NCBI GenBank assembly: GCA_934654605.1
Contig: CAKUGH010000062.1
Location: forward strand, 1 to 8,458
Source: an uncultured Collinsella sp.
GTDB taxonomy: Bacteria; Actinomycetota; Coriobacteriia; Coriobacteriales; Coriobacteriaceae
Reading direction: 5' to 3'
DNA: 8,458 nucleotides
The notes below the pieces were generated by a model. That model did no database searches and was not told the DNA's origin. It was given only the letters and a program-made list of their open reading frames with translations. Made by a program: the position numbers and the translations under genes. Positions 1 through 5,353 of the stretch are shown one piece after another. Each line of letters starts with the position of its first letter. Within the stretch, counting starts at the first letter, position 1.

Positions 1-77
1 TGACGCTCGACGCCAACCACGAGCTCGCCGGCAAGGATCTCAACTTCGACATCGAGCTTGTCGAGGTCGAGGACTAG
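1..77 (+). CDS. FKBP-type peptidyl-prolyl cis-trans isomerase, SlyD-like (C-terminal fragment)
   Basis: Only the last 25 codons plus the stop are in the window; the gene begins upstream of base 1. Reading from base 3, the residues include NHELAGKDLNF followed by an acidic/hydrophobic strand and a stop at 75-77. The pattern NHxLAGxxLxF-x-EVV is the closing strand of the SlyD/FKBP insert-in-flap family, which catalyses prolyl isomerisation and, in SlyD, also acts as a chaperone and nickel metallochaperone. The protein stops a few residues after this strand, so the His/Cys-rich metal-binding tail of E. coli SlyD is absent. The next gene starts 3 bases after the stop, and its ribosome binding site (GAGGA, 69-73) lies inside these last codons, so the two are probably co-transcribed and translationally coupled. 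The family call is firm; the exact subfamily rests on a short piece. Confidence 0.82.
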   Translation, partial: TLDANHELAGKDLNFDIELVEVED

Positions 78-80
78 CCG

Positions 81-659
81 ATGTCTGTAAGCCTGGTTTC
101 GACGACGTGCTTGGGAAATCTTAACGACCCGTCCTATGAGCTTTTGCTTCGCCGGGAGTTGGGCGGCGTGTTTGAGACCGATGAGCTGCCGCTCGATTGG
201 GACCAGGCGGATGTCCGCGCGTTTGTGGGCATCACGGAGCTGGGACGCACGATTGATGTTCGGCTGGATACTGCCGACGGCGGTCGTCTTGCCGATGGCG
301 ATGTGCTCGCCATTGACCGTTCGGGCGTGGTGTCCGTGGCGGTTGTCGTGCGCCTGCGCAGCGCCGAGGTTTATTTGGTCGAAGTCGACCGCATGGATCC
401 GATTGCACTCGCGCATGCGTGCTGGGAGATCGGCAACATGCATGCGCCGCTCTTCCGGGGTGACTCGGACGAGCATACCGTGCGCATGTATACGCCGGTG
501 CAGCCTGTTTTGGGCCGCATGCTTTGGGGTGTCGAGGGTGTTCGGCTCTCGGTGGTTACCCGTGAACTCGATGCGGACCGGCGCTTTGCGTCGAGTGCGG
601 CGGAGGTCGTCGTGAGCATGGCTCCCGACTTTACCATCGTAAAAAAGACGCGCGGCTAA
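81..659 (+). CDS. UreE-like (urease accessory / nickel metallochaperone family) protein
   Basis: This 192-residue protein has the two-part layout of UreE. Residues about 40-102 form a beta-rich N-terminal domain (LGRTIDVRLD, then LADGDVLAID, then SVAVVVRLRSAEVYLVEV), as in the UreE peptide-binding domain. Residues about 107-170 resemble the metal-binding domain: AHACWEIGNMHAPLF matches the family signature A-x-x-x-GNRH-x-P-L, and PVLGRMLWGVEGVRLSVV matches the following D-x-VL-x-x-ML-x-x-LG helix and strand. His121 in GNMH sits where the metal-binding histidine of characterised UreE proteins lies; Cys114 and His112 are close by. The downstream histidines and the His-rich tail of Klebsiella-type UreE are missing. 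UreE normally delivers Ni(II) to urease, but no urease structural or ureDFG gene is in the window. Start codon: ATG 3 bases after the SlyD-like stop, preceded by GAGGA. The role here is unknown and may concern another nickel enzyme. Confidence 0.75.
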   Translation: MSVSLVSTTCLGNLNDPSYELLLRRELGGVFETDELPLDWDQADVRAFVGITELGRTIDVRLDTADGGRLADGDVLAIDRSGVVSVAVVVRLRSAEVYLVEVDRMDPIALAHACWEIGNMHAPLFRGDSDEHTVRMYTPVQPVLGRMLWGVEGVRLSVVTRELDADRRFASSAAEVVVSMAPDFTIVKKTRG

Positions 660-673
660 GTGCGCGTATGCGT

Positions 674-712
674 AAGACGGGCTTTGAGGGGCGACCAATC
701 AAAGTCCGTCTT
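674..712 (+). other. 14-bp inverted repeat in the leader of the HAD gene
   Basis: Arms 674-687 (AAGACGGGCTTTGA) and 699-712 (TCAAAGTCCGTCTT) pair along all 14 positions, with one G-U wobble, around an 11-base loop. The hairpin lies between the UreE-like stop (659) and the preferred HAD start (743), ending 31 bases before it. No T-run follows on either strand, so it is not a textbook intrinsic terminator. It could be a leader structure, an RNA-processing site or a weak terminator. It is also evidence against translation starting at the in-frame ATG at 668, because the stem would then be inside the coding sequence. Confidence 0.55.
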
Positions 713-742
713 GCTGTTGATAGGAAGCTTTGGGGGAAGCAT

Positions 743-1540
743 ATGGGTCTTGAGGGAATCAAGCTGATTGCATGCGATTTGGACGGCACGTTGCTGCATC
801 CGGGGGAGCGCGAGCCGCGTTCCGAGGCCTTTGAGCTTATCGATGAGCTGCATCGTCGCGGTATCGTGTTTATGCCGGCGAGTGGCCGTCAATATGCGAG
901 CCTGCGCTACCTGTTTGCCCCGGTGGCCGATGAACTCGCCTATGTATGCGAAAACGGAGCCCTGGTCATGAGCGAGGGGCGTGCCGTGGTCAAGCGTTCT
1001 ATGGAGCGTGGCCTGGCCATGGATATCGCGAATGCCGTGGTTGCGTACCCCCATGCCGACGTGACCCTTTCGTGCGAGGGACACCTCTACACCATGAGCG
1101 GCAACGATGCGTTTGTTGACCACCTGCGTTATGAGGTCCATTGTGATGTGGCGGTAGTCGACCGTCCCGAAGACATTGACGAGGATGTCATTAAGATTGC
1201 CTTCCAGACGCCCGAGGCGGAGCAGCCGGCGGCGCTGGAGTATTTCGAGCGCCACTTTAGCGATCGAGTCGATGTCATGACATCGGGAACCGAATGGACG
1301 GACTTTATCGGTTTCGATTCGGGCAAGGGCTCCGCGCTTGCCGATTACGGTCGCGCTCTGGGGATTTCGCCCGATGAGATGATGGCGTTTGGCGACAATG
1401 AGAACGATCGCGACATGCTCAACGTCGTGGGCCATCCCTATCTGATGGAGAGCTGCAACCCCACCATGCGCGGCATCAACGACCGTGTCCGCTACACGCG
1501 CACGGTCGAAGAAGAGCTGCGTCGTCTACTTGCTGAGTAG
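743..1540 (+). CDS. Cof-type HAD-IIB family phosphatase
   Basis: The 265-residue product carries all four HAD motifs. Motif I is CDLDGTLL with the nucleophile Asp12 and the acid/base Asp14. Motif II is MPASGRQY (Ser47). Motif III is Lys195 in FDSGKGSALA. Motif IV is FGDNENDRDML (Asp218, Asp222), which holds Mg2+. The cap between motifs II and III (about residues 80-190) is of the C2B/Cof type, and the ending with NDRV and TRTVEEE is typical of the Cof subfamily. Such enzymes dephosphorylate sugar phosphates, flavin precursors and other small phosphometabolites in the cytoplasm; the substrate cannot be read from sequence. ATG 743 is preferred because GGGGGA (732-737) precedes it by 5 bases and the protein then begins just before motif I, as usual. 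The in-frame ATG at 668 would add 25 residues encoded by a strong inverted repeat. It converges with the Fur-family gene, 15 bases apart. Confidence 0.93.
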   Translation: MGLEGIKLIACDLDGTLLHPGEREPRSEAFELIDELHRRGIVFMPASGRQYASLRYLFAPVADELAYVCENGALVMSEGRAVVKRSMERGLAMDIANAVVAYPHADVTLSCEGHLYTMSGNDAFVDHLRYEVHCDVAVVDRPEDIDEDVIKIAFQTPEAEQPAALEYFERHFSDRVDVMTSGTEWTDFIGFDSGKGSALADYGRALGISPDEMMAFGDNENDRDMLNVVGHPYLMESCNPTMRGINDRVRYTRTVEEELRRLLAE

Positions 1541-1555
1541 GCATGTCCCAAACAT

Positions 1556-1936
1556 CTACCGGCAGTCGGGGCAGAGACCCTCGAAGATGGTGTAGTGCGA
1601 CGTGACGTGCCAGCCGATTTGCTCGGATGCCTTTGCGTCGAGCTGGGCATCGAAGGGGAGCGGTACGTCGATGACGCGACTGCACGAGGTGCAGATGATA
1701 TGCGCATGCGGCTCGATCGTGCGATCGAAGCGGCTGCCGCCCGGCGTCTTGATGGAGAGGATCTCGCCGGCGTCGGCCAAGAGATTGAGATTGCGGTAGA
1801 CCGTACCGCGGCTGATTTTGTCATCCTGCGCGCGCACGACGTTGTAGATTTCGTCGGCGGTGGGATGGTTATAGCTTTGGCGCACGGCGTCAAGAACCAG
1901 CTTTCGCTGCCTGGTATTCCTTCTTTGCACCGCCAT
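1556..1936 (-). CDS. Fur-family transcriptional regulator, PerR type
   Basis: This 126-residue protein has an N-terminal winged helix (about residues 8-65, including HPTADEIY and ISRGTVYRNLNLL, the recognition helix) and a C-terminal metal-binding dimerisation domain. Two CxxC pairs (C82/C85 and C122/C125) form the structural zinc site. Aligned by eye to Bacillus subtilis PerR, all five regulatory ligands are present at the same spacing: His24 (PerR H37), Asp71 (D85), His77 (H91), His79 (H93) and Asp90 (D104). Aspartates at the D85 and D104 positions are the mark of PerR; Fur proteins usually have glutamate. PerR senses peroxide by iron-catalysed histidine oxidation and represses oxidative-stress genes. 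No stress gene is adjacent, so the target set is unknown. It is the last gene of the minus-strand run, probably with its own promoter just upstream. Fur family is certain, PerR function probable. Confidence 0.93.
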   Translation of the reverse strand: MAVQRRNTRQRKLVLDAVRQSYNHPTADEIYNVVRAQDDKISRGTVYRNLNLLADAGEILSIKTPGGSRFDRTIEPHAHIICTSCSRVIDVPLPFDAQLDAKASEQIGWHVTSHYTIFEGLCPDCR

Positions 1937-1972
1937 GCGCCTCGCCTCTTTTCTGTCAACGGTCGTAGGTAA

Positions 1973-2001
1973 ATGATACCGTATTTAGCACACAATACTA
2001 A
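1973..2001 (-). promoter_or_regulatory. Putative promoter and operator of the Fur-family gene
   Basis: Reading the minus strand, a -10-like TATCAT (1978-1973) stands 17 bases from TTAGTA (2001-1996), a poor -35. Across the spacer lies an inverted repeat, GTATT (1981-1985) and AATAC (1994-1998), separated by 8 bases, in an AT-rich patch unlike its GC-rich surroundings. Its position over the would-be promoter suits autoregulation, but it does not match the classical PerR box well (about 9 of 14 positions at best). It overlaps the acylphosphatase stop codon. Confidence 0.35.
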
Positions 2002-2408
2002 TAACGAGGAATGAAACTGTCTTCATTGGCAAGTGCGGCTCGGGCCTGGGCGTCTACGAGGCGAAAACGCGTCCCCATGCGCTCGTAGGAGGCATGAAGC
2101 GCCTCGAGATGAGATAGGATGTTTGCCGGAGCTCCCTGTATCTCCATCTCGACTGAACCGTCTTCCATGTTACGCACCCAGCCGGTGAGTGCGCGTGCTT
2201 GCGCGAGGTTGGTGTTGGTAAAGCGAAAACCAACGCCCTGGACTTGCCCCGTCCAACGCAGGAAATAGCGCAGGGGAGTGTCTTGAGTGACCTCGTCGCT
2301 TGCGAGCACAGTAAGCCTGCGGCGCAGCTCGAGCTCGACGTTTGATGGTTTTTGAGGCTCTCGACTGCCGCCGGTGACGCTGGAGAAGAATGTATCGAAG
2401 AGGCCCAT
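1998..2408 (-). CDS. acyP: Acylphosphatase with N-terminal extension
   Basis: This 136-residue protein has a C-terminal acylphosphatase domain (about residues 47-136). The signature GQVQGVGFRF holds the catalytic arginine (Arg62), and GWVRNMEDGSVE holds the catalytic asparagine (Asn80). The enzyme hydrolyses the carboxyl-phosphate bond of acyl phosphates such as acetyl phosphate and 1,3-bisphosphoglycerate. Typical family members are about 90 residues, so the first 45 or so (starting MGLFDTFF, then a polar basic/acidic stretch) are an extension without a recognised domain. The ATG lies 2 bases after the stop of the oxidoreductase gene, which suggests translational coupling; its Shine-Dalgarno (GCAGG) is weak. 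A GTG at 2309 with an upstream AGG could give a 103-residue form close to standard length. The domain call is firm; the start is less certain. Confidence 0.9.
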   Translation of the reverse strand: MGLFDTFFSSVTGGSREPQKPSNVELELRRRLTVLASDEVTQDTPLRYFLRWTGQVQGVGFRFTNTNLAQARALTGWVRNMEDGSVEMEIQGAPANILSHLEALHASYERMGTRFRLVDAQARAALANEDSFIPRY

Positions 2409-2410
2409 CG

Positions 2411-3517
2411 CTATGCCTGCTTGCCTGCGTCGGCCGGGAAGGTTATGCCGGCCTGCTGGCGCACGGCATCCATGATGCGCAGTGAGACGAGCGTGACATC
2501 GCGGTAGTGGCCGAGCTCGTGGCGTCCCGCCGGGGTCTCCCAAATCTCTTCCTTAACGTTATCGATGCCGCCGATGGCGGTGATAAAGTCCGTGAGTTCG
2601 TATTCCATAGTGTTGCTCGATTTAGGCAGGTCGAGCACACGGCCGTTGTCGCCCTGTTCGCGCGGTGCCTCGGTCGCCGAGCCGCGTACGACATCGCCGC
2701 GATAGTCGATGCGGACGTTGCGGGGCGTGGACAGATGATCGATCTGGATAGTGCCACGCTCGCCTTCGATCTGCGAGGGCAGCAGGTCATTCGTAATTTT
2801 GGAGTGCGCAAGCTCGACGGAGATACGGCCACCGCCGTAGCTGGCGAGGATGGAACCGCAGCCGTCGATGGGGCCGTGCGTGAGCTGTCGCGTGGTGGGG
2901 TCGAGCAGAGTAGTCATGCTCGTAAGGCCGGAGGGCATGCCGAAAATCTCGACCATGGGCTCGACGGTGTAGATGCCGATATCCATGAGGGACCCCGATG
3001 CTATGTTGCAGTCGAAGATATTGGTGGCGCGCCCCGCGAGAATCTCGTTATAGCGCGAAGAATACTTGCCAAAGCGCAATGAGGCACGGCGGATGGGGGC
3101 GATCTCGCCCAGAACGTCCTCGATGGCGTGGAAGGCGGGATCGTGGAGGGGGCGCATGGCCTCGAGGGCTACGACGCCTGCGGCCTCGGCAGCGCGGAAG
3201 ACTTCCAGCGCCTGCGTTTCGGTGGCGCAGAAGGGCTTCTCGACGATGACGTGCTTGCCACCGGCGATGCAGGCAAGGGCCTGCTCGTAGTGAAGCGCGT
3301 TAGGGCTGCCGATATAGACGGCGTCGACGTCGGCGGCTGCCGCAAGCTCATCGAGTGAGGTAAAGTTTCGCTCGCCACCGCGCTCGGCGGTAAAGGCAGC
3401 ACCGCGATTAGCATCGCGTGAAAGCGTGCCCACAAACGCGGCTTGGTCGTTGGCGTTGACGACTTGGATAAAGTCGTCGGTGATCATGGATGTGCCGATG
3501 GTCGCGATGCGCAGCAT
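2411..3517 (-). CDS. Gfo/Idh/MocA-family NAD(P)-dependent oxidoreductase
   Basis: This is a 368-residue protein. Residues 1-120 form a Rossmann fold: LRIATIGTSMITDDF is the nucleotide-binding loop, VDAVYIGSPNALHYEQA is the conserved strand-loop, and VEKPF (92-96) carries the family catalytic-region lysine (Lys94). Residues about 125-360 form the C-terminal alpha/beta substrate domain, with SGSLMDIGIYTV (Asp179, Tyr183) where the family places its active-site residues; Tyr183 replaces the histidine found in many members. These enzymes oxidise or reduce sugars, inositols or related polyols, or reduce imines and biliverdin; the substrate cannot be assigned. ATG 3517 is preferred over the upstream in-frame codon at 3571 because AAGGGGGA sits 4 bases before it and the protein then begins directly at the first beta strand. 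Upstream is RNase HI (75 bases away); downstream is acylphosphatase. Confidence 0.93.
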   Translation of the reverse strand: MLRIATIGTSMITDDFIQVVNANDQAAFVGTLSRDANRGAAFTAERGGERNFTSLDELAAAADVDAVYIGSPNALHYEQALACIAGGKHVIVEKPFCATETQALEVFRAAEAAGVVALEAMRPLHDPAFHAIEDVLGEIAPIRRASLRFGKYSSRYNEILAGRATNIFDCNIASGSLMDIGIYTVEPMVEIFGMPSGLTSMTTLLDPTTRQLTHGPIDGCGSILASYGGGRISVELAHSKITNDLLPSQIEGERGTIQIDHLSTPRNVRIDYRGDVVRGSATEAPREQGDNGRVLDLPKSSNTMEYELTDFITAIGGIDNVKEEIWETPAGRHELGHYRDVTLVSLRIMDAVRQQAGITFPADAGKQA

Positions 3518-3540
3518 ACGTCCCCCTTGCGTTGTTTGGT

Positions 3541-3558
3541 CTACACGAATGAGTGTAG
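3541..3558 (-). promoter_or_regulatory. Perfect inverted repeat upstream of the oxidoreductase gene
   Basis: CTACAC (3541-3546) and GTGTAG (3553-3558) are perfect 6-base arms 6 bases apart, centred about 32 bases upstream of the oxidoreductase start. On the minus strand the far arm contains TACACT, a possible -10, although no good -35 stands 17 bases away. A second pair, GCGCGT (3558-3563) and ACGCGC (3577-3582), lies immediately upstream. No T-run follows either repeat, so an operator is more plausible than an RNase HI terminator. The assignment is tentative. Confidence 0.3.
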
Positions 3559-3592
3559 CGCGTGGGGACATGGGAAACGCGCGAAAACGCCG

Positions 3593-4078
3593 TTAGAGGT
3601 CGCTCTCGTTAAAGCCGGTGTCGATATCGAGGTTGCTGCCGTCGGCCGCCGTGGTGGCGAGCTCATCGCAGCGCTCGTTGAGCTCGTGACCGGCGTGACC
3701 CTTAACCCAGATGAACTCAACCTTGTGCTTGCTTTTGGCGGTGAGTAGGCGCTCCCACAGGTCGCGGTTCTTGACGGGTTGCTTGTTGGCGGTTTTCCAT
3801 CCGCGCTTTTTCCAGCCGTCGATCCAATGCTTGTTAAAGGCGTTGACGACGTACTGCGAATCGGAATGGACTTCGACCTCGCAGGGGCGGTTGAGTGCCT
3901 CGAGCGCCACGATAACGGCCATGAGCTCCATGCGGTTGTTGGTGGTCTTGGCGTAGCCGCGCGAAAGCTCGGAGGTAAAGGTCTTGCCGGCGGGGTTGGT
4001 GTATTTGAGCACGGCGCCGTAGCCGCCGCGTCCCGGATTTGATCGGGCCGAGCCGTCGGTATAGATGATGACCTTCAC
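3593..4078 (-). CDS. rnhA: Ribonuclease HI
   Basis: This 161-residue enzyme degrades the RNA strand of RNA-DNA hybrids (R-loops, primers) in the cytoplasm. The catalytic set is complete: Asp8 ([11 protein letters not shown]), Glu51 (NNRMELMAV), Asp73 (HSDSQYV), His128 (VKGHAGH) and Asp138 (NERCDELA). The basic protrusion and handle region is present ([26 protein letters not shown]), as in E. coli RNase HI rather than handle-less forms. The start is GTG at 4078: AAAGGAAG stands just upstream (about 4083-4090), the protein then begins at the first beta strand ([10 protein letters not shown]), and the length matches the family's roughly 155 residues. A longer in-frame GTG at 4129 would add 17 unrelated residues and lies upstream of a -10-like TACAAT (4124-4119). 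The short C-terminal tail after LATTAAD is acidic and probably disordered. The preceding LysR gene ends 63 bases upstream. Confidence 0.96.
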   Translation of the reverse strand: MKVIIYTDGSARSNPGRGGYGAVLKYTNPAGKTFTSELSRGYAKTTNNRMELMAVIVALEALNRPCEVEVHSDSQYVVNAFNKHWIDGWKKRGWKTANKQPVKNRDLWERLLTAKSKHKVEFIWVKGHAGHELNERCDELATTAADGSNLDIDTGFNESDL

Positions 4079-4141
4079 GGGCTTCCTTTCGTTGAGCGCT
4101 TCTTTCGTGGGTGTCCATTGTAGCGCCACGTCCGTTGAGGG

Positions 4142-5080
4142 CTAGTGTTCCACCGCTTCTACCTCGTTGCCCGAAGGCTGGCTTTCGCGGATGATGCGGT
4201 CGAGCTCGTCGAGGTACTGCTGCAGCAGGGGAGAGGGCCTGCGCTCGTCGTGCATGATATAGCCCACGTGCATCGTCGGGGCGTCTGCTAACGGGATCGA
4301 TGCCATGCCCCATTGCATTTCGTTGGAGAGAACACCGGTCGACAAAGTGTAGCCGTTTGAGGTGATGAGCAGGTTGGTAAGCGTGCCGCGGTCGGACACG
4401 CGGATATTGCGGTCGCAGGGAATATAGCTAAACGGCTCCTCGGCGTAATAGAAGGAGTTTGAGGTGCCCTGCTCAAAGCTGTAGCGGGTGTAGGGCGAAA
4501 GGTCGGCAAGGGACAACTGCGGGCGGCGGGCGAGCGGGTGGCGCTCGCTTACGAACACGTGGACCGTTGCGTCAAAGAGGGGGTGGAAGCTCGCGCGTGC
4601 GTCGGCGAAGGCCTTCTGCAAGACACGGGCGTTAAAGTCATCCAGATACAGAATGCCGATGTCGCTGCGAAACGCGCGGACGTCATCGATGATCTGTGAC
4701 GTGGTGGTCTCGCGCATGATGAAATCGAACTTGCTGTCGCGGCAGCGCTCGACCACGTTGACGAATGCCTCGACCGAAAAGGCGTAGTGCTGGGCGGAGA
4801 TGGCAAGGCGGGCTTGCGGGGTGCCGCCGTCCTCGTAGCGGGCCTCGAGCATGTCGGCCTGCTCTACGACCTGGCGCGCATAGCCCAAAAGCTCGGTGCC
4901 GTCGTTGGTGAGCGTGACGCCGCGGCTGGAGCGCGTAAAGATCTCCAGATGGAGCTCCTGTTCTAGGCTTTTGACGGCGTTTGAGATGTTGGACTGAGCG
5001 GTATAGAGGCGCTGAGCTGCGGCGTTGATTGAGCCGGACTCTGCTACGGCGATCAGAAAACGAAGTTGCTGAAGGGTCAT
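4142..5080 (-). CDS. LysR-family transcriptional regulator (probable metY regulator)
   Basis: This is a 312-residue protein with the standard LTTR layout. The winged helix-turn-helix occupies residues 1-60 (LQQLRFLIAVAESGSINAAA, then AQSNISNAVKSLEQEL, then FTRSSRGVTLTNDG), followed by a linker helix at about 60-85 and a periplasmic-binding-like effector domain at about 90-295. Lys/Arg-poor stretches such as YYAEEPFSYIP and LLITSNGYTLSTGVL belong to the effector domain. ATG 5080 is chosen because AAAGGA (5094-5089) stands 8 bases upstream; ATG 5089 would overlap that site and add only three residues. The gene is divergent from metY. LTTRs usually act on the divergent neighbour, and CmbR/HomR/CysB-type members control sulfur amino acid genes with O-acetylserine or related metabolites as inducers. 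Control of metY is therefore an inference from position and from the dyads upstream of the metY -35. It lacks a clear terminator before RNase HI. Confidence 0.94.
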   Translation of the reverse strand: MTLQQLRFLIAVAESGSINAAAQRLYTAQSNISNAVKSLEQELHLEIFTRSSRGVTLTNDGTELLGYARQVVEQADMLEARYEDGGTPQARLAISAQHYAFSVEAFVNVVERCRDSKFDFIMRETTTSQIIDDVRAFRSDIGILYLDDFNARVLQKAFADARASFHPLFDATVHVFVSERHPLARRPQLSLADLSPYTRYSFEQGTSNSFYYAEEPFSYIPCDRNIRVSDRGTLTNLLITSNGYTLSTGVLSNEMQWGMASIPLADAPTMHVGYIMHDERRPSPLLQQYLDELDRIIRESQPSGNEVEAVEH

Positions 5081-5101
5081 CGACGCCATCCTTTCGATTG
5101 C

Positions 5102-5137
5102 TATCTATAAAACAGATAACAGGTTAGCGCTTATAAG
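5102..5137. promoter_or_regulatory. LysR-type operator region between lysR and metY
   Basis: Two dyads lie upstream of the metY -35. TATCT (5102-5106) and AGATA (5114-5118) flank 7 bases and contain a T-N11-A core, the LysR-family consensus form. CTTATAAG (5130-5137) is a perfect 8-base palindrome. Relative to a start point near 5176 they centre at about -66 and -42, the usual places for the LTTR recognition and activation sites. The same bases are in the 5' region of the divergent LysR gene, which would allow autoregulation. Confidence 0.5.
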
Positions 5138-5140
5138 TGA

Positions 5141-5169
5141 TTGACCGAGCGAAACAATGCTCGTACTAT
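5141..5169 (+). promoter_or_regulatory. metY promoter
   Basis: The -35 element TTGACC (5141-5146) and -10 element TACTAT (5164-5169) are separated by exactly 17 bases. Each matches the sigma-70 consensus at five (-35) and four (-10) of six positions. It is the best promoter in the window. A start point about 7 bases downstream (near 5176) would give a leader of about 178 nt before the metY start codon, far more than a ribosome binding site needs. Confidence 0.7.
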
Positions 5170-5175
5170 TCAAAA

Positions 5176-5353
5176 CACACAAAGGCGGTAGGTAATTAAT
5201 CCGACCACGGAACCGGGATGCGAAAGGAGACCCGCATATGAATTGCTTACCAAGACGAATGCCGGGCTCCTGTTTGCGCCCGTCGGCGTGATCAGGAGAC
5301 AGCGACTTTCTTCTCTCTTATTTATTTACTTTCGTTCGATCAAGGAGATCATC
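5176..5353 (+). promoter_or_regulatory. Structured metY leader with alternative stems (candidate attenuator)
   Basis: The leader holds a 17-codon reading frame (5238-5291) and three overlapping stems. Stem 0 pairs ATGCG (5218-5222) with CGCAT (5233-5237) and leaves the leader Shine-Dalgarno in its loop. Stem A pairs GGAG+CCCG+CAT (5226-5229, 5231-5237) with ATG+CGGG+CTCC (5259-5261, 5263-5270) and hides that Shine-Dalgarno. Stem B pairs 5267-5280 with 5285-5298 around a CGTC loop, 13 of 14 positions including two wobbles. A and B share CTCC 5267-5270, so they exclude each other; 0 and A share CAT 5235-5237. Stem B is followed after a 7-base gap by a pyrimidine-rich tract (5306-5334). No match to known SAM or SAH riboswitch cores was recognised. 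The pairings are seen directly; the regulatory role is inferred. Confidence 0.5.
5238..5291 (+). CDS. Putative 17-residue leader peptide upstream of metY
   Basis: ATG at 5238 is preceded by AAAGGAG (5223-5229) at a spacing of 8 bases, one of the best ribosome binding sites in the window. It opens a frame of 17 codons, MNCLPRRMPGSCLRPSA, ending in TGA at 5289-5291, 62 bases before the metY ATG. Two codons are Cys (3 and 12) and two are Met (1 and 8), and the frame lies wholly inside the metY leader. The second Cys codon (5271-5273) is in the ascending arm of stem B (5267-5298), so a ribosome waiting there would prevent that stem. Such leader peptides are the sensor in ribosome-mediated attenuation, and Cys-containing leaders are known upstream of sulfur genes in other actinobacteria. 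The peptide has no domain and need not be stable. Translation is inferred only from the ribosome binding site and context. Confidence 0.55.
   Translation: MNCLPRRMPGSCLRPSA

Noticed and set aside
641..666. Minus-strand terminator-like element (CGCGC/GCGCG stem followed by T's on the minus strand)
   Set aside because: There is no minus-strand gene upstream for it to end, the stem is only 5 bp, and the T's are the sense-strand Lys codons of the UreE-like protein.
668..742. Upstream in-frame ATG for the HAD phosphatase
   Set aside because: It has no Shine-Dalgarno, and the extra 25 residues are encoded by a strong inverted repeat. ATG 743 has GGGGGA and begins just before motif I.
656..1435. 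259-codon minus-strand open frame opposite the HAD gene
   Set aside because: The sense frame carries all four HAD motifs; the antisense product has no recognisable domain.
4079..4129. Longer RNase HI from GTG 4129
   Set aside because: The 17 extra residues do not belong to the family, no ribosome binding site precedes this codon, and a -10-like TACAAT lies downstream of it.
5243..5353. N-terminal extension of metY from an in-frame TTG-type start near 5243
   Set aside because: The extension is not like the family, overlaps the leader ORF, and ATG 5354 has an ideal AAGGAG site.
5176..5353. SAM, SAM-II/IV or SAH riboswitch in the metY leader
   Set aside because: None of the conserved cores I know (such as the SAM-I GGGA/GATGAA pattern or the SAH core) is visible. 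A covariance-model search would settle this; a significant hit would overturn the attenuator idea.
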